Assembly (NCBI GenBank): GCA_019828595.1 | Contig: JAHQRK010000036.1 | Location: 425,939-489,938, forward strand | DNA length: 64,000 nt | Direction: 5' to 3' | From: Aphanomyces cochlioides | Lineage: Eukaryota; Oomycota; Saprolegniomycetes; Saprolegniales; Verrucalvaceae | Translations under genes and position numbers: made by a program | Shown: positions 31,137 through 43,985 of the stretch, in pieces | Layout: each line of letters opens with the position of its first letter | Numbering within the stretch: position 1 is the first letter of the stretch | Notes under the pieces: model-generated | What the model saw: the letters and a program-made list of their open reading frames with translations, nothing else | What the model was told of the DNA's origin: nothing | Databases searched by the model: none

Positions 31137-34100
31137 ATGGGGGAAGCGACGGCTTTCTCGCGGTTCCTGCCGGGTCTGCGCAATGCAAATCCTGTTATTC
31201 GGACGAAAACAGCCAGGTCTTTGTGCATCTACTTGGAGGCAGAAGCGCGGGATCTCGCCATGGCAGAGTACACGTCCGTGGTCTCGACCATCAGCACGTG
31301 TATCATTGAAATGGTCCTTGGATCCGACATTGCAGATCGAACGGGAGGCATCGTCGCTATGGACCATCTTGTGGATCTCTTTATCGCGGACAACAACGAC
31401 TCGAAGATTGTTGAGTTTGCCCACGCACTGGTCAAAGTGTTTGAGAAGACAAGCAACTCCGAATTGACGACCTTGCGAGCGGCAGGAAAAGCGCTCGGCC
31501 ATTTGGTCTCGTCCGGCGGGACGTCGTTGATTGAATTCGTGGAAGAATATCACATGAAGCCGGCGCTTGCTTGGCTCGGCAACGAAAACTTTCAAGTGCG
31601 ACGACAAGCCGCTGTGGTCATCATGCGCGAATTGGCGATCAATGCTCCAGCCATCCTCTTCCGCCACGTCGACACGTTCTTCGACGTCATCTGGAACGCC
31701 TTTTGGGATTCCAAGCAACAGACGCGCGAGAGTGCAGCAGATGCGCTCCAAGCTTGCTTTGCACTCCTCCAAGCTCGTGAAAGCAACCGCAAGAACCAAT
31801 GGTACACTCGGACATATGAAGAATGGCGGCGCGGCCTCGACCGTGGCTCGCCTGAAGCCATGCATGGCGCCTTCCTTGTCCTGAACGAACTGCTTCGGAA
31901 CTCTGGTGATTTCATGTTTCCGTACTACGAGCGCGTGGGCAATCAAGTGTTGGGATATCAAAACCACAAGTCGTCGGTCGTGCGGCGAGCTGTCATCAAT
32001 TTGCTCCCGCGGCTAGCCAAGTTCAATTCGTCGACGTTCCTTGAAAAGTTTTATCGTCCAAGCATGCAATATCTCCTTGAAGTTGCCTCGCAGACGAATC
32101 CCCCAGCGAGCACTCGGGGCGATGCACTGCTGAGCATTGGTAAGCTCAGTCTCGCCATTGGATCTCCCCTCAGTCGCGACGAACGGACGCTGGACAACAT
32201 CACGCAATGCATCAAGCTTGGTCTCGTGCGGAAGAAAGACAAGAAGGACGGAGAAACACAGCGGGAAGCTCTGAGTTGTCTGCGGATGCTAGCAGAAGCC
32301 ACGAGTCTGAGCCGCATTAGCTTGGAGAGCACAATCCAGGCTGTGCTCAAGTGCGAATTGGATAGAAGCATGATTGAAACTCTCACGACGCTCATGAAGC
32401 GATTGCCGCAACACAAGCCGCAAATCCAGTACTCTCTCTTTGGTCGCCTCATTGAATTGCTCGAATTCAACACATCCAAGAGAGACCTACTCATTGCGGC
32501 GTCGCCAAGTCGTCATCGAAGCAAGACATTCAACAACCTCACGAACGGATCCTCGGGAGGCAACAAAGTCTTTACGATTCTCACGAGCGCTATCACGTCC
32601 AAACTCGAGTACTCGCCATCGATGCCGCAGCTCCACCCTGACAACGCCCAAGCCATCACTGCCATGCAAGTGCTGGCGCTCGACACACTCGCTTCGTTTG
32701 ATTTTCAAGGCAATCCAAACATTCCCATCATGCAGCGCGTCCATTCCCATGTGGTCAAGTACCTCGACCATGAAATCGCCAGTGTTCGCAAGAGCGCGGC
32801 CATTACATGCTGTAAGCTTGCGCTCCCCCCTGGCGAAGAAGCTCCCACTGAAGGTGACTCTGTCTTTGCCGTATCAGCTGTGTTGGAGAAGCTGCTCTCA
32901 GTCGGGATCGCTGACACTGAGGCTGAAATCAGGTCGAAAGTGCTTGCGTCGCTCGACAGTCGCTTCGACTCGCTCCTTGGACAGCCAGATAATCTTCGAG
33001 GACTTTTCATCGCCCTCAACGACGAAGTCCTCGAAATCCGTGAGTCTGCCATGACCATCCTGGGTCGTCTGAGCCACAAGAATCCATCGCTCGTGATGCC
33101 GTCCCTGCGTCAAACGCTCGTCCAGCTTCTTGCTGAGCTCGAATACACCAACGACGTCCGCGTCAAGGAAGAAGGAGCGTTGCTTCTGGGTCACTTTTTG
33201 CGCTCAGCCTCCAGTTTGACCAAGCCATACGTGTTTCCAATTCTCAAAGTGCTCATGCAAAACCTTCGTGACGACGACGGAAGCCTCAACAAAGCAGTCG
33301 TTGGCACGCTTGGTGAGCTGGCTGTAGTCGGCCAAGACGCTCTCCTGCCGCATCTTCCTCAGCTTCTTCCTGAACTTGTCGCTGAAATGCGCGAAATGAA
33401 GAGCAGCACGGCCAATGTGGCAAAGATGGTCGTCGTCGTTCGCACTCTTGGATTACTTGTTGGGTCGACTGGCTACGTGACTAGGCCATACCATGAATAC
33501 CCTGAGATCCTTGAAGGATTGAGCGCAGCCCTGCAGAGATCTGGCGATGCGAATGCGACTTTGCGTATTGAGTCGGGTCGTACTTTGGGCATTCTCGGTG
33601 CCTTTGATCCGTTCAGCTTCAAGCTCTTCCAGCTGGAACGACAAGGACGTAGCCTCGGCTCTGGTCTCGTGGCGACTAAACAGCTCGACCTCCAGCTCAA
33701 CAAAACCTTCAAAGGACAGGAAATCCAACTCATCAAGCGCGAAGAGACGATCGTCAAGACGACTGGCGTTAAATTTACAATCCAATGCGTCGCACCGGAG
33801 GAACTCTTGCCGTCGCTCATCACCGGCGACCAATATTTCCCAGCCGTGGCCATCAATGCCCTTGTACGCATCCTCAACGAGCCGCGCAACTCCATCCACT
33901 ACCAAGGTGCCATCCTCGCTATTATGTACATTTGTCAAGGCCTGGGCAAACGCATTGAGCCACAGCTCCACCGAATCGTTCCTGCTTTCTTTGTCGCCCT
34001 CGAAGTTGTCAACATTGAGCTTAAAGTCTTTGTGTTGGAGCAGATCACAGCTCTCGTGCGTCTCATGGAGGACAAGATCCAGAGCCACCTCGATCACGTG

Positions 34101-37100
34101 GCGGTAGCTTATCTCATGCAACAATTTGGAAAGAGACATCTCGCTCATGTGCTCAACCTGGTGCAGGAAGTCGCGTCGGTCTTGGGAGAAAGCTTTCGCG
34201 TTTACTTGTCTGACGTCGTGCCTGAACTCCTTAGTGTCATCCGTTCTGAGCGGGACAGCCTTGCTCGACCTCAGACTTGTCTAGTGCTGAAAACGATCGT
34301 GACATTGGGAAGACTCCTTGATGGTTATCTCCATCTGATCTTGCCAGTGTTGCTCAAGTTGATCCAGTCGAATGCTGACATTCAACCACGAAAGCAAGCG
34401 CTTGGAACTTTGGGTACGCTCGTTCGAAAGCTCAACGTGTCGACGTTTGCCTCCAAGATCATCCACATGCTGGCTCGCATTATTGGCAACAGCGCCCAGA
34501 ACGACTTGGTCTATTTAGCCATGGATTGTCTGATTGCCATGATGTACACCCTCGGGGAAGACTATGCGATTTTCGTGCCAGTGGTGAACCAAGTCCTCAA
34601 CAGAGGCTCTCACGTGGGTGAAATGTTTGACAAGTACGATCTCCTCGTCTCAAAATTGCTCAAGTACCAAGCTCTACCTGCTGCATCGTGGGCAAACGAC
34701 CCACTCCGACAGCAACAGCGAGAACATGGATCTGTCGACAACGACGAAGGCAGTAAATCTCTGCCAATCAACCAAATGAATCTCAGCAAAGCTTGGGAAA
34801 CCACACAGAAGAGTACCAAAGACGACTGGCACGAGTGGATGCGTGCTGTGTCGGTCGAATTGCTTCGTGAATCGCCGTCTCCAGCATTGCGATCTTGCAA
34901 GGAACTCGCATCGGTCTATCAACCATTGGCGAGAGAGCTCTTCAATGCGTCGTTCTTCTCGGTATGGCCACACTTGAGTGCGCACACTCAGGAGAATTTG
35001 CTCCGTACGCTTGAAACAGTGTTGCAAGCCCCTAGTCTGCCGAGTGAAATCCTACAGACTCTGCTCAACTTGGCTGAATTTATGGAACACAGCGATCAAA
35101 CCGTGGACCGGTCGGCGCTTCCTCTTGACATTCGACTGCTTGGTTCCATGGCAGAGAAGTGTCACTCGTTTGCCAAAGCTCTGCACTACAAAGAACAAGA
35201 GTTCCACGCGACGCCGTCCGCGGCTGGTGTTGAGGCCTTGATTGGCATCAACAATAAACTCAACCAGTTTGAAGCCGCCGTTGGGATCGTCACGCATGCA
35301 CAGATGAACTTGCCCAAGGTCCCCGTCCAAGCTTCATGGCACGAAAAGCTCCGCCGATGGGACGACGGTCTTAGTGCACACGAAGCGGTGTTGCTGCGTG
35401 ACGAGAACGACATTGAAGCAGTCTTTGGCAAAATGCGTTGTCTTTTTGCTACCGGTCGATGGAATTCTCTGCAGGCGCATATCGAGTCGACGTGGGCCAA
35501 GGTGTATCCTGCTGATGATTATGGCATTCAGTTGCTCGATGTCCCACCTGCTTTCAAGAAAGAGCTCTGCAGTAATGCCGCTCGCGTAGCATGTACTCTG
35601 CAGCAATGGGATCTTCTCCCCAAGTATATCAACTCGGACATGGATGAGACGGAAGCTTTCCTCTTCAAGAGTCTCACATGCATCCGTGCTGGAGAACTAG
35701 AAGAGGCCAAAGTTGCAATCGAGGAGTGCCGTGCCATCTTGGATCCAACGATTCAAACCTTCATGAGCGAAAGTTATGCCCGCGCTTACATGCCTTGTGT
35801 TGTTCAGCTCCAAAACCTCGCGGAGCTTGAGGAAGTGATTGCTCACCTTCAGAACGGCAGTGACTTCAATCGACTGCAGCAAATCTGGACGACTCGTCTG
35901 CTCGGCGTCGACCGTGACATTAAAGTGTGGCAACACCTCATGCTTGTGCGCTCTTTAGTACTCAACCCCAAGGATGACGTCCACGTCTGGCTCAAATACG
36001 CCCGCCTCTGTCGCCAAAACGACCAACTCCATCTTGCCTTCAATGCTCTCGCAAATGTCGGCGCGGATGTCCTTGCCCAGCAGCTCAAACTCGATCCAAA
36101 TGCGCCACTCTTGACCAACGTCGAACAGCACAATCCTCGTGTTGCGTTTGCATACCTCAAGCATTTATGGGCAGAAAACAAGGAAGAAGTGGCTCTCAAG
36201 CAGCTCCATTCGCTCATCCACGTGCTCGAGCAGGACCAAAGCAACGAATATGTCTCCCTACGAGTGCAGGCATACACTCAACTGGGTAAATGGCAGGTCA
36301 CATTGATGGAACCTCGTGGCGCGCAGACCGATCACCTCTACGACCAAGTACTTGATAGCTTTCTCATCAGTCTTGATATATTGCATAGGTTCTCGATTGC
36401 CTCCGGACGGCGACGCAACTTGATCCAACAAATTACAAGGCATGGCATGAATGGGCTTTGATGAACTTCCGAGCTGCTGAAGCCTTGAAAGGAGAAGCGT
36501 ACGTGACGAGTGCGATCGATGGTTTCTTCAAATCCATCACGTTTGGACACGCTCGATACGATGTGACCAAGGACGTGCTGCGTCTGCTCACTCTGTGGTT
36601 CAACTATGGCGGTCGGGCGGATGTTCATGCAGCCATGAGCGATGGCTTGGCCAAGGTCTCGATTGACACTTGGCTTGAGTTTATTCCTCAGCTCATTGCA
36701 AGATTGCACTCGTCGCAGACCAACAACCTCCTAAACGATCTCCTCAGTCGCATTGGTCAACATCATCCCCAAGCTCTTATCTATCCCATCACAGTGGCAT
36801 CGACGTCCGTCGGAAACAAGCGCAAAGTAGCTGCTGAAGGCATTCTTGCTGCCGTCAAGAAGCACTCGCCGCAGCTTGTCCAAGAAGCAGAACTCGTCTC
36901 GAGAGAACTCATCCGTGTGGCCATTTTGTGGAACGAACTTTGGCACGGCGCCTTGGAAGAAGCGTCACGACTGTACTTTGCAGTGCACGATACACAAGCC
37001 ATGCTCAGTGAACTAGCGCCGCTCCATGCTAAACTCGACAGCATTGGCATCGACGAAGTCCCAACATTGCGTGAAGTTGCTTTTCACCAGTCGTTTGCTC

Positions 37101-38615
37101 GCGATTTGCAGCAGGTATTCGATCAACAAAAAATGAACAGAAGCTCACTTCCTCTAGGCAAAAGCATGGACAGATCGATACCAACTGACACTCAACACCG
37201 ACGACTTGAGTCAAGCGTGGGATATTTACTACAACGTTTTCAATCGTATCAAGAAGCAAATGGCCAACCTGACCACTCTTGAGCTGGCCAACGTCGGTCC
37301 CAAGCTGCTCTCGGTCTCGTCGTTGAGCTTGGCTGTCCCTGGTACATATAAGGCTGGCGTTCCCATCATTCGCATTCAGTCGTTTGGTCCTCAACTCACA
37401 GTATTGACATCCAAGCAACGACCTCGTAAAGTCGTGATGAATGGGAGCAATGGCAAATCGTACACGTTTTTGCTCAAGGGTCACGAAGATCTTCGACAAG
37501 ACGAGCGCGTGATGCAGCTCTTTGGGTTGATCAACACGTTGCTTGCTAATGACAGCGACACCCGCAAGCGAAACCTTGCAATCGAGCGGTTCAGTGTGCT
37601 GCCACTCAGTCATTCATCAGGGCTCATTGGGTGGGTGGAAAACACCGATACGCTCCATCAACTCATTCGAGAATACCGCGAGAGCCGCAAGATTCCACTG
37701 AATATTGAATACCGTCTCATGGTTCAGATGGCCCCAGACTACGAGAAGCTGCCGATCGCACATAAGATTGAAGCCTTTGAAAACGCACTGAATGAAACCA
37801 CTGGCCAAGATTTGTACAAAGTACTCTGGCTCAAATCCTTCAATGCCGAAATGTGGCTGGATCGACGACGCAACTACACAAGAAGTTTGGCTGTGATGAG
37901 TATGGCTGGCTATATCCTTGGTTTGGGAGATCGTCATCCTGGTAACTTGATGCTTGATCGTGTCTCTGGCAAAATTGTGCATATTGACTTCGGTGACTGC
38001 TTCGAAGTCGCCATTGAACGTGAGAAATACCCCGAGAAGATCCCATTCCGCCTCACGCGCATGTTGGCTCAGGTATCGTCATGAAACTCTTGGCTCTCGC
38101 AGTACTAATAATTCTTCTAGGCAATGGAAGTAAGTGGTATTGAAGGAACGTTCCGCCACACGTGTGAGGCCAGTATGCGTGTGCTCCGCGAAAACCGTGA
38201 CAGTCTCATGGCTATCTTGGAAGCATTTGTCCACGATCCTCTCATCACGTGGAGGTTGCTGGCACCGCACGCTGCACCATCTCATGCATACGAAGAGGAC
38301 AAGGAAAAAGAAGAAGTTAAAGTGCGTCGGTCGTCGGTTGACAGCGGCACAATAATGGACCTTCACTTTGAAGACGAAAACTTTGAAATGAACGCAGCAT
38401 TGAAAGAAGAAGACGAGCTTGTGTTGCAACCCGAGCAGCTCAACGCTAAAGCTGTCAAAGTTATCGACCGTGTCAAGAAGAAACTTCGCGGACGGGACTT
38501 TGAGATGGACGGGAAGGCACTCAGCGTCACTGGACAAGTCGACCGACTAATCCAACAAGCAACTTCGCATGAAAACCTGTGTCAGTTGTACTATGGCTGG
38601 TGTCCATTCTGGTAA
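31137..38615 (+). CDS. TOR: TOR serine/threonine kinase (PIKK)
   Basis: Four exons give 2448 aa: 31137-36347, 36389-37114, 37158-38072 and 38121-38615. The introns are 41, 43 and 48 nt; the last has a TACTAAT branch-like site. The first ~1200 residues are HEAT-like helical repeats and the middle is the FAT domain (ending with [15 protein letters not shown] across exons 1-2). The FRB domain reads [20 protein letters not shown]. The kinase domain has [20 protein letters not shown], the catalytic loop [13 protein letters not shown] and HIDFGDCFE. The FATC end is [12 protein letters not shown], directly before the stop. All landmark parts of TOR, the nutrient-sensing growth kinase of TORC1/2, are present and in frame. 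Conserved residues of the FRB rapamycin pocket can be seen but not tested. Confidence 0.97.
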
Positions 38616-38983
38616 ATATGCAAGTCTTATATGAGTCGTAGCTTGAACTACCTAATGTATTGTCTTTTTAATCAAGTTTTGTTTCATCTCGCTCTTCCAT
38701 CATACCCTTCGATTGCTCGATTGTCCTCATGGTTAAGGTTGAAATGTCTGACCCTGAACCCAGACGTCTTGAATGTGTCACTACAAGAACTACGCTTCCA
38801 TTTCCCACTCGGCGAGCTCATTCATCCAGATTGTTCGTTTTTATGTAGTCCTTATTGATGCGGTTGTTGGTGAAGTGGTGCATGTTGAGGTGCTATGTAA
38901 TGACTCTTAGGAGGAAAATGGGGGACGAATGTGGGAACGATAAAACACCAGGTTTAACATTAGAAAAACCATGTCTTTATCGA
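38616..38983. other. intergenic, no gene seen
   Basis: TOR 3' flank. Short ORFs here have no coding character. No repeat shared with the rest of the window was noticed. Confidence 0.5.
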
Positions 38984-41045
38984 ATAACCTAACTACCACT
39001 CACATTCGATTTTCGCATCAAGTTGACAATCGATTTCCAAGACAATTGACCTCTTCGACGACTGCGCTGCATCGGAGACACTTCGTCCACGTGGATCGCG
39101 TCACTGCAGTGCAAGTACATATCATGGGCCTCCTTTTCTGTTGGTTTGGTCTTGAATACACCCGTCCGTCCAGCTTTGTCAGCAATTGGTTTCATCAAGT
39201 AGTTCAGGTCACTCATGCGTTTTCTGGCATTGCGACTTGGTAGGTCTCTGGTGCGGATGAGGCGCAGTGGGGGCAGTCTATTCGCTTGATTGCCACACAT
39301 GTAAAGTATTCACATCTGGTAAGCTGTCCCATTCGGCACGATAAAGTTTGAAGGCACGGTAGGGTAGAGAAGCTCGCAATCGACGGGCTGTGAATCATTT
39401 GGGGTTGGAGGCTCGTCAGCATTGTGCTGTCTTAAAGCACCAGATGACTGTAAGCACGCATTAACTACCCTTTCAATGCCATTGTAGGTAACAGATGAGC
39501 CAATGTCGTTTGCATTTTGCTCACCAACATGGATGCTTCGAATGATTTCGCCTTTGGCCGACTCAAGAGCTGTCATTGTTGCTTTCACGTGGTCCAGCAC
39601 AGTCGTGAGCTCTGACAAAATTGCCACATGCGGGGGAATTCCAGTGGGACGAATGTTCGAGCCAAGATTGTAGTTGCCACATGACACAAGGGATTTTAAT
39701 CGATCGACCAATTGAATATTCATGAAAAGCGGAGTGCTCAACAATGGATGCTCAAGTGATAGGACGGATTTCAAATAATCATAATGGAACACAAGTGATG
39801 CAAGTGCAAACTCTTGAATGTATCTGAGGCCAAGAGGTGCACCAGAAACATTAGCTCAATACATTCACTGATGAATTCCGATCCTGCTATAAACGATGGG
39901 GGCAAAATTGCAAAATCGGCTGACGATATGGGCAAACCAGAAACTGTGCGACCAACATACATATCGCCAGCACCTTCATATCGTATATATGTATTTTGAA
40001 TTCCACCCATAGACCAACCAGCTCGAAGGTGGACTGCAGAAGAAGGGGGGCACGCTGTAGACCCAGACGTGCAATAAGTTGCAGCACCTTTGCGCAGAGA
40101 ATGTGTACCAATATCATTCGCGTCCAAGCCACGTCTCTCTAATTCACACACCACGCTTGAATCGTCAAGCAGTGTGCTCAAGACTTTGCGAAATCTGTCA
40201 TATTGCTTTCCACCGGGAAAAAGGAGGTCGGAAGCTCCATCAAACTGAAAGCAACTCCAATATATACCCAAGGCCAAAATAGGGCATACACAGGGACAAA
40301 GTGGGTTAGCGTAGATATGTCTGGGGTCCCGTGGACGGTCACCAGACTGGTCATTTTTCATATGAGCAAAATACACGCAAAGGGCATCACCAGACCATTC
40401 CATATGACCAAAACATATCTCAAATGCATTCGAGGCTCTACACATTAGGTTCCAAGCAATAACCATGTACGTTCGGGCAAATATTGTGTCTTTTCTAGAG
40501 CGGCGCAACAAGTTTTCACAAAGATATTCGTACAGCTCAAAAGGCATAGGAGATTTCCCGATTTTGATCTTCTCATGGCCATTGGAAATACTGCTAGCTA
40601 TGGTTCGTTTAAATCCTTTGAAGTAGATTGCCAATTCAGTTGATAGAGTTGTTGACATGATAGAACCATATTCACGGAACAAATTGAAGAGGCCAGAACG
40701 GTGGGTGTTTAAAGACGAGTAGCTCAAGCTAGAGCCGTCGCTCTTCTTAAGAGTTAAGAGCCACGCAACAAAGTCCGTCGCTTCCAATCGATCAAAATAA
40801 ATGGGCTGGATGCTACGTGGAACCAGAATCGACTTCACTTTGGCTCTGAGCTCGAGCTCAGAGAGCTGCATATCGCCAACTGCATCAGATAATTCAATTG
40901 TAATCAAGTGCGGCTCGTTCAGCACAGCCCAAGTAATAAAGCGAGAGTAAGATTGCATGTAAACTGACCGAGAGCTTCTCGACACCGTGTTTGCCCGAAT
41001 TTCGTTTGCTCTTTGGCGCAAGTCGTCCAAACTCTCAGACTCCAT
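38984..41045 (-). mobile_element. Crypton-type tyrosine recombinase element 1
   Basis: From the ATG at 41045 the frame runs to about 39780. It encodes a tyrosine recombinase with catalytic Arg in NLMCRASNAFEI, His-x-x-Arg in THSLRKGAATYC, and Tyr in NTYIRYEGAGDMYVGR. A K-x-D-Q-x-G-D-R-P-R-D-P block precedes them. These are the residues of Crypton-like elements, which are common in oomycetes. A shift near 39790 leads to the C-terminal region (39310-39792, with IRPTGIPPHVAILSEL). An in-frame TGA near 39307 separates the last part (38989-39300, MCGNQANRLPPLRLI). No RT is present. Element ends and target duplications are not resolved. Confidence 0.8.
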
Positions 41046-41455
41046 TTTGTTGGATTGTGGCCCACAAAATCGCGAAAGATGCCGATTTCTTCGAAGTCTC
41101 AGGGGGGAAGTCAGTGAGAAAAAAGGTGATATTTGAATTAATGGGACGAATTGTCCCACAAACCTCTGAAACTGAATGATCCGTCCCAAATATTCCGGAG
41201 AATGTATTTTAATGGGAATTTGTCGTACGATGTGTCCAACAAATTGAGCTTCACTTTCATTGGATGAAAAGCAAATACATTGCATTGTTTCACATGGCAC
41301 ACAGGATATGAAGCTGGGAGCGCGGAAGAAAATGAAGGCAAGCTGGGCCGACACACATGCACAAGTGTTGGCAAAGGGTATAATAACCAACTTAACAAGG
41401 CTTTATCACTGTCTAAGGCTATTGGCTATTGTACTACCAGAAGCTTTCGTTTTTG

Positions 41456-43538
41456 TCACTCGCTTGAACTGTGAGCTTGAAGGATGCGCCGTATATTCCA
41501 GCCCCGCGCCACACGAACGAATGTGGTTAGTTTCATTTGGCTGACTCGACGAGATCGGCCGCGTGGCGTCGATTGAAGACGAGGCGAGAATTGTGCCATA
41601 GCCGTCGTGAAAGCTTCTGAAACTTCGAGGTACGTTGGTTGACTCGTCAAATTTTGTCGCTGAGGCTCATCGAGCAGATCAAGTAGGATTTGCATTGCTT
41701 GGCGCCAGTCAGACAAGAGCTTTGCTTGCTTTCGCGTCAAGTCAAGTGGTTCAATTTGTCTGAATGGCAAGGATTGAGACGACAGCGACCCACACCACCA
41801 CATTCGCCAGGCCAAGGCCAAATCAACCGCTGGTAGTACAAATGACACTGGAAGGCACCGCCAACGCCCTCCCCAATTGAACATAGTAGGTTGAACGTCG
41901 AGAGTAGCGTGTTCTTCAACTGTAGGAGGATTTAAAGTCGAAATAGACCTGATAGCATTTGCTAATGTCTCCTCGAGGATGCTCATTGTCAAATTACCTG
42001 AACCAATTCCTTTTTCTTCATGTAGCTGCTCAATCGCTTTCGCAACAAGAGCTGGAATTTCCAGTATTCTCCTTTGTGCATTCTCGATTTGACTGTGTAT
42101 TGCAATGTGAGGCGGGATCCCAGTTGGGAAAATTTTATCTGAATGTGTTTTGACTTGCAGACGAAGACAAGACAGAAGGGTGGTGTCTGTAAAGACTAGA
42201 GTTGACAAAAGCTGTTGGTTTGATGGCAATTCAGCCATGAGGAACTCCGAATGGTACACCAAAGAAGTAAGGCACAAGGAGAGAACACTGTGGAGCCGGG
42301 GACACGACGACCAGAGGGATGGGAACAAAATTTGGAGAATGGGCACATCGCAGTCAGGATTGATGCTTATAAAGTGGGGAGGTAGACAGGCAAACTCGGC
42401 TCGTTAGTGATAACCCAGCAATAACACGACCAACGTATTGGTCTCCAGCACCACCATAATGAATGTATCTCTCGACAACGTGTCCTAGCGTCCAACCACA
42501 ACGGATACACACATTAACAATCGAAGGTCCAGCGGTGTTTCCTGCAATAGCAAAAGTCGCGGCACCTTTGAGTATGGAATGAGTTCCAATGTCTTGAGCA
42601 CAGCCGTCGAAACAATGACTTGTCAATCTTCCGAGACTCTTGCTGAACCGATCACGCTGGCTGGACCCAGGAAACAAGGCGCTCGACTTATGCTGTGGAT
42701 TGCAAGCCAAATAGATGGCCAAGGCCAAGAAAACGCAGATGTTGGGATTCTTTGGATTCGCATAGAGATGTTTTGGGTCACGACGTTTATCACCGCATTG
42801 ATCCGTTTCAGACTTATAGAATACACATCCAATTGAGTCGTTTTCGTGCGAAAAATGGTCGACTTGGATCATTTCAGTCGATTTCGATCGTCACATCAAA
42901 TTCCACGACAGGACAAGGAAGAGATGGGTGAAAGCCGTGTCTGCAAGTGCCAAGCTTTGAGCGCATAGCTCCAAATACTGATGATACTTGAGTGGACGCT
43001 TTCCACTGTCTTTCAAACCACCCGACTGCGATTCTGCGGCATGCATACGTCGAATGCCTAATGCAAAAATCAGCACCGCATACATCGACAATTTACCTTG
43101 AAAAATAGATTTAATATCGATGTTGAACTCCTCAGGAATAACTGTATTGTTGCGTTGATAGTAAGGGCCTCTTTCGAGTAATCTTTTTGTTCATCTCATT
43201 TTCGAGCAAAAAGCAGACAAATATTCCAAGTGACTCTGTTTGCGTCTCTTTTTAATATAATAATAATCTTTCATTGCAGAACGATAGCTTGCAAGCGTTG
43301 AAGGTTTACAGTTGGAGGTTTTGTATTTGGAGACAACAAACTGTGCGAAATCGTCATATTGAAACTGGTGGAGATCAATTGATCCATCGTCAGCAACTAT
43401 GGCTCCCCGACCAGTGGCGCGAAGCCACAGTGATAATTGCCTCATAGCACTTTTGTAGTTCTTTTTGGTTTCAAGTGCCAAACGGTTGTCGCGGAGGATT
43501 TCAAGTGTGGCCTCACGGCGGACCTGACTCACACTCAT
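41456..43538 (-). mobile_element. Crypton-type tyrosine recombinase element 2
   Basis: A second, diverged member lies in the same orientation directly upstream. The N-terminal part is 43191-43538 (ALETKKNYKSAMRQLSLWLR). The catalytic Arg lies after NLM near 42893, where the paralog has Cys and this copy has TGA. The core 42354-42872 has GTHSILKGAATFAIAGNTAG, with Arg of the HxxR pair replaced by Leu/Lys (THSILKG), and ERYIHYGGAGDQYVGR with the Tyr. A one-base shift near 42400 opens the C-terminal part (41456-42346, FPTGIPPHIAIHSQIENA). The two elements share the C-terminal extension, so that extension is a real part of this Crypton lineage. Several lesions make it inactive. Confidence 0.75.
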
Positions 43539-43728
43539 GATGGCAAAAATGTGTGGTGAAGGGATGAGTTTCTCTCAATAGAAATGCCAGTCCGACAAAT
43601 TTCTTCAAAAATATACTTGGCCCTTTAGTATGGAACACAGTATGCAGAAGAAACCTGACAACAAAAAAGTTGGACGACAATTCCTGATTTTCACCAAATG
43701 TTATCCGACATTTTCTGGTGAAAGTGGC
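43539..43728. other. spacer between Crypton 2 and MULE
   Basis: No gene seen. The last ten bases (43719-43728, TGAAAGTGGC) are the left target-site duplication of the MULE. Confidence 0.6.
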
Positions 43729-43820
43729 GAGCAATTGCCTGAGAAGAAGGGTTCGCCTATTCTTTTTTGACACACCCATTCCAGCCAAAATTTAAAAGAG
43801 CCATCCAGATAATTATCCGA
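43729..43820. repeat. MULE terminal inverted repeat, left
   Basis: 92 bp starting GAGCAATTGCCTGAG. The reverse complement matches 47697-47788 with about two mismatches. Confidence 0.9.
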
Positions 43821-43985
43821 ACAAGTTATCTTACTACAGTACAGGGATTCATTTGCCAGCGAAATCCTTGGATGCAAAGCTGATCGTCCGTCGAGAACGA
43901 GGCACACTACTCGGCGTGTTGTATCTGCCATGTTAGCTTGCGTAAAGTACATATATTACAGAACATGTATACTCATTCATTCAAC

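Noticed and set aside
31098..31967. 289-aa minus-strand ORF opposite the TOR start
   Set aside because: Antisense shadow of HEAT-repeat codons in TOR, which is clearly the real gene.
31137..38615. UGA reassigned as a sense codon in this organism
   Set aside because: TOR, the WW-LRR gene and the ABC transporter have no in-frame TGA over more than 4800 codons, so the standard code holds. TGA in transposons is treated as mutation.
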